A DNA stretch of 7,728 bases from Sphingomonas bacterium (GCA_026785645.1 JAJAZM010000066.1:1-7728); one strand, 5' to 3'; counted from the first letter of the stretch, positions 1 through 5,953 are shown. Notes: generated by a model not told the origin, from the letters alone. Numbers and translations: made by a program.

Positions 1-158
1 ATGTGGTACATGTCGCCTTGACCGATCCTGCCGCAGCGCGGCGGGTGAGCCATGCCATCGACCGGTGGCTTACTTTCATTGACCCCAATGCTGGGCTAGA
101 GGGCGGCGGCGCTGCCCGTGGACACGTTTCGGCAGATTTCGACGAAGGACTAGAATGA
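1..158 (+). CDS. YlxR/L7Ae-type RNA-binding protein, C-terminal end (partial)
   Basis: Only the last 51 codons are visible, read from base 3 to the TGA at 156-158; bases 1-2 finish a codon that starts outside the window (probably Asn, giving an NVVHVALTDP motif). That motif and the following AARRVSHAIDRW helix match the C-terminal end of alphaproteobacterial DUF448/YlxR proteins fused to an L7Ae-like RNA-binding domain, which sit between nusA and infB. YlxR-family proteins bind nucleic acid, and some have been linked to RNase P; which of these roles applies here cannot be told from this tail. The last ~25 residues are glycine- and acid-rich and probably disordered. The stop codon overlaps the infB start as ATGA, which supports operon membership. 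The domain assignment is from recognition of a short tail, so it is likely rather than certain. Confidence 0.72.
   Translation, partial: VVHVALTDPAAARRVSHAIDRWLTFIDPNAGLEGGGAARGHVSADFDEGLE
145..149 (+). promoter_or_regulatory. infB ribosome binding site (AAGGA)
   Basis: AAGGA lies 5 nt upstream of the infB ATG at 155, inside the last codons of the upstream gene. It supports this start and would allow independent initiation in addition to coupling through the ATGA overlap. Confidence 0.7.
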
Positions 159-2674
159 CCGACCAGAGCGACAAGCCCAAGCTTGGTACCCGGCCTCCGC
201 TGGGGCTTAAGCGCACGGTCGAAACCGGCAAGGTGAAGCAGAGCTTCAGCCATGGCCGCTCGAACACCGTGGTGGTCGAGGTCAAGAAGCGCCGCATCCT
301 CGCCAAGCCGGGCGAAGCGCCGGTCGCCGCGCCCGAGCCCAAGGTCGAGGCCGCCGCGCAGGCTCCCGCACCCGCGCCCAAGCCTGCGGCGCCCGCCCCG
401 CGGCCGGCTGCTGCTCCCCAGCGCCGGGCGCCGGTCGACGACATCGCCACCCGCAAGGAATTGCAGGAGAAATTGCTGCGCGAAGCCGACGAAGCCCGCA
501 TGACCAGCCTGGGCGATGCGCGCCGCCGCGAGGATCGCGCCAAGGTCGCGCAGTCCGAGGACGAGAAGCGCCGCGCCGAAGACAATCGCAAGGTCGAGGA
601 CGATGCCGTCCGCGCCGCCGCCGAGGAAGTCAGTCGTCCGACCGAAGCGCCCGCCGACGACGCCGCCCCAGCCGCTCCCGCCAACGAGCGCGATGAGGAG
701 CGCCGCTTCACCCGCCCCGCCGCCGCCCCGGCGCACGCCCCCAAGCGCCCCGAACCGGCCCGTCCCGGCCGTGGCCGCGAAGATCATCGCAAGTCGGGCA
801 AGCTGACCGTCAGCCGCGCCACCGCCGGCGAAGACGACAGTCGCACCCGCAGCCTCGCCGCGCTGCGCCGTTCGCGCGAGAAGGAAAAGCGCGCCCATCA
901 GCAGTCGGGCCCGGCCGCCAAGCAGTTTCGCGACGTCGTCGTCCCCGACACGATCACGGTGCAGGAGCTCGCCAACCGCATGGCCGAGCGCGGCAACGAC
1001 CTGATCAAGTCGTTATTCAAGATGGGCATGCCGATCACGCTTAGCGAAACGATCGACCAGGACACCGCCGAATTGCTGGTCACCGAGTTCGGCCACAACA
1101 TCAAACGCGTCAGCGAGAGCGATATCGACATCGATTCGTCGGACGACGTCGATGCCGCCGAGACGCTCAAGACCCGTCCCCCGGTGGTCACCATCATGGG
1201 TCATGTCGATCACGGCAAGACGTCCTTGCTCGACGCGATCCGCGGCGCCGCCGTGGTGTCGGGCGAGGCCGGCGGGATCACCCAGCATATCGGTGCCTAT
1301 CAGGTCATGCTGAAGGACAAATCGAAGATCACCTTCCTCGACACGCCGGGCCACGAAGCCTTTACCGAAATGCGCCAGCGCGGCGCCAACGTCACCGACA
1401 TCGTGATCCTCGTGGTCGCCGCCGACGACGGGTTGAAGCCGCAGACGATCGAGGCGATCAACCATACCAAGGCGGCCGGCGTGCCGATGATCGTGGCGAT
1501 CAACAAGATCGACAAGCATGAGGCCAATGCCCAGAAGGTCCGCGAGGAGCTGCTGCAGCATGAGATCATCGTCGAGGCGATGGGCGGCGAGGTCCAGGAC
1601 GTCGAAGTCTCAGCTAAGGAAAAGATCAACCTCGACGGGCTGCTCGAAGCAATCGCGCTCCAGGCCGAAATCCTTGAGCTGAAGGCCAATCCCGATCGCG
1701 CGGCCGAAGCCACCGTGATCGAGGCCAAGCTCGACAAGGGCCGCGGCCCGCTCGCCACCGTCCTCGTCCAGCGCGGCACGTTGCGAGTGGGCGACGTGAT
1801 CGTGGTCGGCGCCGCCTCGGGCAAGGTCCGGGCAATGACCGACGATCATGGCAAGCAGGTCAAGGAAGCCGGCCCGTCGTACCCGGTTGAAGTGCTCGGC
1901 CTCGGCGCGGTCCCCTCGGCGGGCGATCCGTTCACCGTGGTCGAAAACGAAGGCCGCGCCCGCGAGGTCGCGCTCTATCGCCAAGGCCTGATCGACAAGA
2001 AGCGCACCACCTCCGCGCCGGTCAATCTGGAGAATCTGTTCGCCTCCAAGTCGAGCCAGACGATCGAATTCCCGATCGTCGTGCGCGGCGACGTCCAGGG
2101 CTCGGTCGAAGCGATCGTCAGCGCGGTCAACCGCATCTCGACCGACGAGATCAAGGTCCGCGTGCTGGCTTCGGGGGTTGGCGCGATCACCGAAGGCGAT
2201 GTCACGCTCGCCGCCGCCAATGGCGCACCGATCATCGGCTTCAACGTCCGCCCCAACGCCAAGGCGCGTGAGGCGACCAACCGCACCAAGGTCGAGTTCC
2301 GCTATTACGACGTCATCTACCATCTCACCGATTGGGTGCGGCAGGCGATGGCCGGCGAGCTCGGGCCCGAGATCATCGAAACGATCGTCGGCCGCGCCGA
2401 GGTCAAGGACGTCTTCCCCGCGGGCAAGCGCGACAAGGCGGCCGGCCTGCTGGTCCTCGAGGGCGTCATCCGCAAGGGCCTCCACGCCCGTCTGACGCGC
2501 GACGATGTGATCATCTCCAAGACCACCATCTCCTCGCTGCGCCGCTTCAAGGACGACGTCGCGGAGGTTCGCGCAGGCATGGAATGCGGCGTGCTCTTGG
2601 CCGACACCAACGACATCAAGGCCGGCGACAATCTCGAAGTGTTCGAGACCGAAGAACGCGCCCGGACGCTGTAG
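155..2674 (+). CDS. infB: Translation initiation factor IF-2
   Basis: This 839-aa GTPase delivers initiator fMet-tRNA to the 30S subunit and promotes 50S joining. The order is an IF-2-associated N-terminal segment (about residues 8-47), a Pro/Ala-rich linker (55-93), a highly charged probably helical stretch (95-170) and further basic linker, an IF2_N domain (about 260-320), then the G domain. The G motifs are all present: GHVDHGKT 349-356, switch I GGIT 373-376, DTPGHE 396-401, NKID 450-453 and SAK 486-488. The EF-Tu-like domain II (about 511-600), domain III (about 631-735) and the fMet-tRNA-binding C-terminal domain (about 740-839) follow. The length fits the family; E. coli IF-2 is 890 aa. 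The ATG overlaps the preceding stop (ATGA) and has AAGGA 5 nt upstream. The reading frame is intact. Shorter isoforms from internal starts, known in E. coli, are not clearly signalled here. Confidence 0.98.
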   Translation: MTDQSDKPKLGTRPPLGLKRTVETGKVKQSFSHGRSNTVVVEVKKRRILAKPGEAPVAAPEPKVEAAAQAPAPAPKPAAPAPRPAAAPQRRAPVDDIATRKELQEKLLREADEARMTSLGDARRREDRAKVAQSEDEKRRAEDNRKVEDDAVRAAAEEVSRPTEAPADDAAPAAPANERDEERRFTRPAAAPAHAPKRPEPARPGRGREDHRKSGKLTVSRATAGEDDSRTRSLAALRRSREKEKRAHQQSGPAAKQFRDVVVPDTITVQELANRMAERGNDLIKSLFKMGMPITLSETIDQDTAELLVTEFGHNIKRVSESDIDIDSSDDVDAAETLKTRPPVVTIMGHVDHGKTSLLDAIRGAAVVSGEAGGITQHIGAYQVMLKDKSKITFLDTPGHEAFTEMRQRGANVTDIVILVVAADDGLKPQTIEAINHTKAAGVPMIVAINKIDKHEANAQKVREELLQHEIIVEAMGGEVQDVEVSAKEKINLDGLLEAIALQAEILELKANPDRAAEATVIEAKLDKGRGPLATVLVQRGTLRVGDVIVVGAASGKVRAMTDDHGKQVKEAGPSYPVEVLGLGAVPSAGDPFTVVENEGRAREVALYRQGLIDKKRTTSAPVNLENLFASKSSQTIEFPIVVRGDVQGSVEAIVSAVNRISTDEIKVRVLASGVGAITEGDVTLAAANGAPIIGFNVRPNAKAREATNRTKVEFRYYDVIYHLTDWVRQAMAGELGPEIIETIVGRAEVKDVFPAGKRDKAAGLLVLEGVIRKGLHARLTRDDVIISKTTISSLRRFKDDVAEVRAGMECGVLLADTNDIKAGDNLEVFETEERARTL

Positions 2675-2680
2675 CACTTT

Positions 2681-2738
2681 CCCTCTCCCGCATGCGGGAG
2701 AGGGAGGGAGCCGCCCCTTGGCGGCGGAAGGGTGAGGG
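2681..2738 (+). repeat. REP-like double-hairpin intergenic repeat
   Basis: A perfect 24-nt palindrome at 2681-2704 folds as a 10-bp stem (CCCTCTCCCG with CGGGAGAGGG) around a CATG loop. It is followed by a second hairpin, GCCGCC 2710-2715 with GGCGGC 2720-2725 and loop CCTT, and by GGGTGAGGG at 2730-2738, which is nearly complementary to the opening CCCTCTCCC. This layout (CCCTCTCCC...GGGAGAGGG...hairpin...GGGTGAGGG) resembles short palindromic repeats I remember as abundant between sphingomonad genes. Only one copy is present in the window, so the repeat-family call is from recognition. No T-tract follows either stem, so it is unlikely to be an intrinsic terminator; it may stabilise the 3' end of infB mRNA or be neutral. 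Its last arm lies where the next gene needs its ribosome binding site. Confidence 0.7.
2734..2738 (+). promoter_or_regulatory. Thioesterase ribosome binding site (GAGGG) within the repeat arm
   Basis: GAGGG ends 6 nt before the ATG at 2745 (7 nt if GAGG is counted). It is the terminal arm of the REP-like element, so the repeat seems to provide the Shine-Dalgarno. There is no other purine-rich site at a suitable distance. Confidence 0.5.
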
Positions 2739-2744
2739 CCTGTC

Positions 2745-3182
2745 ATGCAAGAAATGCCGCCACCGTCCGTGTTCGATCGCTTCCCCATGCCGCCCGCGTC
2801 GAAGCTGCTCGGCTGGACGTTACGTAGCGTTGATCCTGCGGCGGGAACGATCGAAATTGGCTTCACAGCGGATGAGCGCTTCACCAATCCCGGTGGCACA
2901 GTGCAGGGCGGTTTTCTCGCCGCTATGCTCGACGATACGCAGGCCCCGGCGCTATTCGCGATGACCGATGGCAAGGTCTATGCCCCTACGATCGACTTCA
3001 ACGTCGCGTTTATCAAGGCTGCGCGGCCCGGCGCATTCATTGGCAAGGGCCGAGTCATCAACCGCGGCAAGACGATCGTATTCACCGAAGCCGAATTGTT
3101 CGACGAGACGGGTGATCTTGTGGCCCGCGCCACCTTCAGTTCGCGCGCGATGCATAGCGAACCAACTAACCGGACGGTCTGA
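2745..3182 (+). CDS. PaaI-family hotdog-fold thioesterase
   Basis: This 145-aa protein has the single-hotdog layout of the PaaI/4HBT acyl-CoA thioesterase family. The key segment is NPGGTVQGG at residues 48-56 followed by FLAAMLDD: the central helix follows the Gly-Gly pair, and Asp63, seven residues after it, takes the place of the catalytic Asp of PaaI. The histidine of the usual HGG motif is Gln54 here. The later strand TIDFNVAFIKAARPG (84-98) is the typical dimer-interface region. Members hydrolyse acyl- or aryl-CoA thioesters in the cytoplasm; the substrate here cannot be inferred. ATG 2745 is chosen for its GAGGG site; ATG at 2754 would remove three residues. The stop overlaps the rbfA start (TGATG). 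The gene is not part of the classical infB-rbfA-truB set, and it uses some codons uncommon around it (TTA, CGT, GTT, GAT in its first third), so it may be a later insertion into the operon. Confidence 0.88.
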   Translation: MQEMPPPSVFDRFPMPPASKLLGWTLRSVDPAAGTIEIGFTADERFTNPGGTVQGGFLAAMLDDTQAPALFAMTDGKVYAPTIDFNVAFIKAARPGAFIGKGRVINRGKTIVFTEAELFDETGDLVARATFSSRAMHSEPTNRTV

Positions 3183-3583
3183 TGCGCAAAATCGAAACCC
3201 CCGAAGGCCGCTCGGTCCGCTTGCTTCGCGTCGGCGAGCAGGTGCGCCATATCCTGAGCGACATCCTCGCCCGCGGCGACGTCCATGACGACACGCTGCA
3301 GAGCCATTTGGTCAGCGTCACCGAAGTGCGCATGTCGCCCGACCTGCGCCACGCCCTCGTGTTCGTGAAGCCCCTGCTCGGCCAAGACGAGGAGACGGTG
3401 CTCAAGGCGCTGCGCACCAACACCGCTTTCCTCCAGCGCGAGGTCGCCACCCGCGTCCGCCTCAAATATGCCGCCAAGCTCAAGTTCCGGGCCGACGAAA
3501 GCTTCGACGAAGGCGGCAAGATCGACACCTTGTTGCGCAAGCCGCATGTCGCGCAGGATATCGGGAAAGAAGACGCCGAGTGA
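3182..3583 (+). CDS. rbfA: 30S ribosome-binding factor RbfA
   Basis: This 133-aa protein is the cold-shock and 30S-maturation factor that binds near helix 1 of 16S rRNA and is needed for late processing of its 5' end. It has the KH-like fold of the family: an N-terminal helix with VRLLRVGEQVRHILSDIL (12-29), the strand block SVTEVRMSPDLRHALVFV (45-62), a long helix with LKALRTNTAFLQREV (74-88), and the family signature LKFRADESFDEGGKID (100-115), which matches the usual L.F..D.S.E....I pattern. The length is typical for alphaproteobacteria. It starts at an ATG that shares one base with the thioesterase stop (TGATG) and has no convincing Shine-Dalgarno, so it probably depends on re-initiation. 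Its own stop overlaps the next gene (GTGA). Confidence 0.96.
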   Translation: MRKIETPEGRSVRLLRVGEQVRHILSDILARGDVHDDTLQSHLVSVTEVRMSPDLRHALVFVKPLLGQDEETVLKALRTNTAFLQREVATRVRLKYAAKLKFRADESFDEGGKIDTLLRKPHVAQDIGKEDAE

Positions 3584-4005
3584 TCAGCGGACGCTCCCGG
3601 ATGGTCGGGATCCTTAGCATCCTCGCCCCACTGTCGCTCGCCGCCGCCGCCCCGCTATCGGCCAAGCCGCTGACCGTGAGCATGGGCGAAACCTGGCTGT
3701 TCGCCGTTCGCAATGGATCACCGGTCGACGCGCGCAAGGTCGCCGTGACCGCCGCTCCCGCGCCCGGCCAGTTCAAGGTTTCGCTCCAGCCGCTGCTCGG
3801 CGCGACAATGACCATGACCAACAACAGCCGCTTCGATTACGCCTATCGCGCGACGCTCGTCCTGCCGACCGGCAAACCCGGCACGACCAAGGCCTGCGCG
3901 GTCCCCGCCAACGGCCGGGTCGCGATCGAGCAATGGACGAAGCCCGTCGCCGCCATCCGCCTCGACCGCTTCAAGCCCGCCCCGGCCGGTTCGCTCTGCC
4001 CCTGA
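3580..4005 (+). CDS. Small exported protein of unknown function
   Basis: I do not recognise a named family. The 141-aa product starts at GTG 3580, overlapping the rbfA stop as GTGA; ATG 3601 (residue 8) is an alternative but has no Shine-Dalgarno. The N-terminus is a plausible Sec signal peptide: Arg5 and Arg7, a hydrophobic core (about 8-23), and small residues suited to cleavage after about Ala24 or Ala28. The mature part is about 113 residues with alternating hydrophobic strands and Gly/Pro turns, suggesting a small beta-sandwich. It has NNSRFDYAYRATLVLP near its centre and two cysteines, Cys106 and the penultimate-but-one Cys140, that could form a disulfide in the periplasm. No transmembrane segment follows the signal, and no lipobox Cys is seen, so it is probably a soluble periplasmic protein. 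Its stop overlaps tdk (TGATG). I have an impression that similar proteins occur in other sphingomonads. Coding status is well supported by the frame and overlaps; function is unknown. Confidence 0.82.
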   Translation: MISGRSRMVGILSILAPLSLAAAAPLSAKPLTVSMGETWLFAVRNGSPVDARKVAVTAAPAPGQFKVSLQPLLGATMTMTNNSRFDYAYRATLVLPTGKPGTTKACAVPANGRVAIEQWTKPVAAIRLDRFKPAPAGSLCP

Positions 4006-4625
4006 TGGCCAAGCTCTATTTCTACTACGCGGCGATGAATGCCGGCAAATCGACCACCCTGTTGCAGGCTGATTTCAATTATCGCGAGCGCGGGATGGAG
4101 ACGATGCTGTGGACCGCGGCGTTCGACGATCGGTCGGGCGCTGGCACGATCAGTTCGCGCATCGCTTTATCGTCCCCCGCGCACAGTTTTTCCGACGAGG
4201 TCGACCTGTTCGCCGCGATCGGTCAGGAATTGAAACAGCGCCGCCTCGATTGCGTGCTGGTCGACGAGGCCCAATTCCTCACCCAGCGCCATGTCCTGCA
4301 GCTGTGCCGCGTGGCGGACGAGCTGTCGATTCCGGTGCTGTGCTACGGGCTGCGCACCGACTTCCAGGCCAAACTCTTCCCGGGGTCGGCCGCCCTGCTA
4401 GCGCTGGCCGACAATCTCGTCGAATTGAAGGCTGTGTGCGAATGCGGGCGCAAGGCGACGATGAATTTGCGAGTCGACCAGGATGGCTTTGCGGTGGCGC
4501 GTGGCGCCCAGACCGAGATTGGCGGCAATGACCGCTATGTCGCGCTCTGCCGTCGCCATTTCTTCGAGCGATTGCACGAGGTAGAGGCGCAACAGCTCAA
4601 CCTTGGCCTAGCGCGCCCACAATGA
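4005..4625 (+). CDS. tdk: Thymidine kinase (type II, zinc-containing)
   Basis: Phosphorylates thymidine to dTMP with ATP in the nucleotide salvage pathway. From ATG 4005 the product is 206 aa, almost identical in length to E. coli Tdk (205 aa). It opens with MAKLYFYYAAMNAGKST, carrying the P-loop around residues 10-17. The Walker B/catalytic motif VDEAQF is at 86-91 with Glu88 as the likely base, and YGLRTDF precedes the substrate region. The zinc ligands are Cys145, Cys147, Cys182 and His185, the spacing I recall for E. coli. GGNDRY (173-178) belongs to the thymidine-binding lasso. A longer frame opens at ATG 3933 but the added residues are Arg/Pro-rich and overlap the previous gene, so 4005 is preferred. 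It joins the preceding gene by TGATG and truB by ATGA. The close match to the E. coli enzyme is from memory. Salvage kinase inside a translation operon is unexpected. Confidence 0.96.
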   Translation: MAKLYFYYAAMNAGKSTTLLQADFNYRERGMETMLWTAAFDDRSGAGTISSRIALSSPAHSFSDEVDLFAAIGQELKQRRLDCVLVDEAQFLTQRHVLQLCRVADELSIPVLCYGLRTDFQAKLFPGSAALLALADNLVELKAVCECGRKATMNLRVDQDGFAVARGAQTEIGGNDRYVALCRRHFFERLHEVEAQQLNLGLARPQ

Positions 4626-5509
4626 CGCTGCACGGCTGGATCATCCTCGACAAGCCGCTCGGGCTCGGCTCGACCTCGGCAGTGTCCGCGGTCAAGCGGG
4701 CCCTGCGCGACGCCGGCGAGCCCAAGACCAAGGTCGGCCACGGCGGGACGCTCGATCCGCTCGCCAGCGGCGTGCTGCCGATCGCGCTCGGCGAAGCGAC
4801 CAAACTCGCCGGTCGAATGCTCGACGCGACGAAGAGCTACGATTTCACCATCACCTTCGGTACGCAAACCGATACGCTCGATCTTGAGGGACAGGTCATC
4901 GCCACCAGCGATCATCGCCCCACGCGGGCCGAGGTGAAGGCAATCCTGCCGCTGTTCGCCGGCCCGATCGAGCAAATACCCCCCGCTTACTCGGCGCTAA
5001 AGGTCGACGGGGAACGCGCTTACGACCTCGCTCGCAAAGGGATTGAAGTCGAGTTGAAGAGCCGGTCGGTGATCATCCACGATCTCGTCATTGTCGCGGT
5101 CGACGCGGATCATGTCACCCTCGCCTCTACCGTCTCCAAAGGCACCTACATCCGCAGCCTCGCCCGGGACATCGCGATCGCCCTTGGCACCGTCGGCCAC
5201 GTTTCCATGCTCCGCCGCACGAGGGCCGGTCCGTTCGCCCTGAAATCGGCGATTTCGCTGGACAATCTGGCCGATGCAGCTAAGGCGCGCGCACTGACGA
5301 GGATGGTTCTCCCGCTTGCTGCGGGGCTGGACGACATCCCGGCCCTCCCCGTCACCCCCGATCAGGCCCATCTGCTCCGTCGTGGACAGATGCTGTTCGG
5401 GATCCCCGCTACACCGGGGCTTCACCTGGCGACGGAGGCGGAAACGCCGGTCGCCCTGGTCGAAGTTTCGGAGGACGGCTGCAAGGTCGTTCGCGGGTTC
5501 AACCTCTAG
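4622..5509 (+). CDS. truB: tRNA pseudouridine(55) synthase
   Basis: Converts U55 of the T-loop to pseudouridine in nearly all tRNAs and acts as a tRNA chaperone. The 295-aa protein begins with the family's GWIILDKPLGLGSTSAV. It carries the catalytic motif GGTLDPLASGVLP with Asp45 as the nucleophile, Tyr73 in the TKSYDF motif, the central YSALKVDGERAYDLAR block, and SKGTYIRSL at 172-180 with Arg178. HVSMLRRTRAGPF ends the catalytic domain; the remaining ~75 residues form the C-terminal TruB/PUA-like domain, including LLRRGQ. ATG 4622 overlaps the tdk stop (ATGA), has no visible Shine-Dalgarno and is therefore likely coupled. The stop is 18 nt before the rpsO start. All essential residues are present and the length is within the usual range of about 300 aa. 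Confidence 0.97.
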   Translation: MTLHGWIILDKPLGLGSTSAVSAVKRALRDAGEPKTKVGHGGTLDPLASGVLPIALGEATKLAGRMLDATKSYDFTITFGTQTDTLDLEGQVIATSDHRPTRAEVKAILPLFAGPIEQIPPAYSALKVDGERAYDLARKGIEVELKSRSVIIHDLVIVAVDADHVTLASTVSKGTYIRSLARDIAIALGTVGHVSMLRRTRAGPFALKSAISLDNLADAAKARALTRMVLPLAAGLDDIPALPVTPDQAHLLRRGQMLFGIPATPGLHLATEAETPVALVEVSEDGCKVVRGFNL

Positions 5510-5514
5510 AACTT

Positions 5515-5520
5515 AAGGAG
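5515..5520 (+). promoter_or_regulatory. rpsO ribosome binding site (AAGGAG)
   Basis: AAGGAG, the strongest Shine-Dalgarno in the window, lies 7 nt before ATG 5528 but only 1 nt before the in-frame ATG 5522. It therefore decides in favour of 5528. A strong site fits the need for more S15 than TruB from the same transcript. Confidence 0.85.
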
Positions 5521-5527
5521 TATGACG

Positions 5528-5797
5528 ATGTCGATTACCGCCGAGAAAAAGGCCGAAGTGATCAAGGACAATGCCCGCGCCGACAATGACACGGGATCGC
5601 CCGAGGTGCAGGTCGCGATCCTGACCACCCGGATCAACCAGCTGACCGACCATTTCAAGATGCACGCGAAGGACAACCATTCGCGTCGCGGTCTGCTGAT
5701 GATGGTCAACAAGCGTCGCACGTTGCTCGATTATCTCAAGCGCGAAGATAGCGAACGCTACACCGCGCTGATCGCCAAGCTCGGCTTGCGCAAATAA
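5528..5797 (+). CDS. rpsO: 30S ribosomal protein S15
   Basis: A primary binding protein of the 16S central domain that also forms a bridge to the 50S subunit. From ATG 5528 the product is 89 aa, the standard S15 length, beginning MSITAEKKAEVI. An in-frame ATG at 5522 would add Met-Thr but lies too close to the AAGGAG site. Conserved rRNA-contact features are present: DTGSPEVQVA (21-30), Arg35, His42, Asp49, HSRRGLLMMV (51-60), KRR (62-64) and LLDYL (66-70). In E. coli S15 represses its own translation through a pseudoknot at its start site; no such structure is obvious here by eye. It is followed by a terminator-like hairpin and then pnp, the same order as in E. coli. Confidence 0.98.
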   Translation: MSITAEKKAEVIKDNARADNDTGSPEVQVAILTTRINQLTDHFKMHAKDNHSRRGLLMMVNKRRTLLDYLKREDSERYTALIAKLGLRK

Positions 5798-5803
5798 TCC
5801 ATC

Positions 5804-5830
5804 AGGGGCGCTTCCGGGCGCCCTTGTCCT
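5804..5830 (+). terminator. rpsO 3' hairpin, possible leaky terminator
   Basis: AGGGGCGC at 5804-5811 pairs with GCGCCCTT at 5818-5825 (8 bp, one G-U pair), leaving loop TTCCGG. It starts 6 nt after the rpsO stop. The T-run is weak (the two paired T's, then GTCCT), so termination is probably partial, with read-through into pnp. In E. coli a terminator occupies the same place between rpsO and pnp. The stem is plain in the sequence; its role is inferred. Confidence 0.55.
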
Positions 5831-5833
5831 ATC

Positions 5834-5882
5834 GGGCGCACCGCATTTCGGCGGTTCGCCCATGGGGCCTGAAATGCCCCGT
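5834..5882 (+). promoter_or_regulatory. pnp leader, paired hairpins 1 and 2
   Basis: Two hairpins stand back to back. The first pairs GGGCG 5834-5838 with CGCCC 5857-5861 and, after one C/T mismatch, ACCGC 5840-5844 with GCGGT 5851-5855, leaving loop ATTTCG. The second pairs ATGGGGC 5862-5868 with GCCCCGT 5876-5882 (one G-U) around a 7-nt loop. In E. coli the pnp leader hairpin is cut by RNase III and PNPase then represses its own synthesis; these stems are candidates for the same function. No protein-coding frame or recognisable promoter is visible here. Confidence 0.5.
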
Positions 5883-5888
5883 CCCGCC

Positions 5889-5906
5889 GCGAGCCGGATT
5901 GCTCGC
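5889..5906 (+). promoter_or_regulatory. pnp leader hairpin 3
   Basis: GCGAGC 5889-5894 and GCTCGC 5901-5906 form a perfect 6-bp stem with loop CGGATT. It lies between the paired hairpins upstream and the stem next to the pnp ribosome binding site. Short GC-rich stems also arise by chance at this base composition. Confidence 0.4.
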
Positions 5907-5917
5907 ACTTAGATGAA

Positions 5918-5940
5918 CTCGGTCGCATCCGGCGATCGGG
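5918..5940 (+). promoter_or_regulatory. pnp leader hairpin 4, next to the ribosome binding site
   Basis: CTCGGTCGC 5918-5926 pairs with GCGATCGGG 5932-5940 (9 bp including two G-U pairs) around loop ATCCG. Its 3' arm ends 2 nt before the AAGGA of pnp, so its folding could affect ribosome access or be displaced by a bound protein. Function is inferred from position only. Confidence 0.45.
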
Positions 5941-5942
5941 CG

Positions 5943-5947
5943 AAGGA
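5943..5947 (+). promoter_or_regulatory. pnp ribosome binding site (AAGGA)
   Basis: AAGGA lies 6 nt before ATG 5954 and supports that start. It sits directly downstream of a 9-bp hairpin. Confidence 0.8.
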
Positions 5948-5953
5948 AATGAA

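Noticed and set aside
76..744. Antisense open frame (222 aa) opposite the infB N-terminus
   Set aside because: Ser/Ala/Arg-rich composition reflects the reverse complement of the Pro/Ala-rich and charged IF-2 linker; no independent evidence.
2681..2704. Perfect palindrome after infB as an intrinsic terminator
   Set aside because: No T-tract follows; the downstream bases are AGGGAG. The context fits a REP-like repeat, and the operon continues with coupled genes.
1610..2974. Long antisense open frame (454 aa) opposite infB and the gap
   Set aside because: Its product is Arg/Asp/Gly/His-rich low-complexity sequence typical of the reverse strand of a GC-rich gene. It shadows infB, which has unmistakable domains, and it has no recognisable motif.
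3933..4004. Upstream ATG start that would lengthen thymidine kinase by 24 residues
   Set aside because: The extra segment is Arg/Pro-rich, lies wholly inside the preceding gene and is absent from the Tdk family; ATG 4005 gives the family N-terminus and a TGATG overlap.
5826..5953. A separate pnp promoter in the rpsO-pnp spacer
   Set aside because: I could not find a convincing -35/-10 pair at suitable spacing; a promoter may exist, as in E. coli, but the sequence alone does not support placing one.
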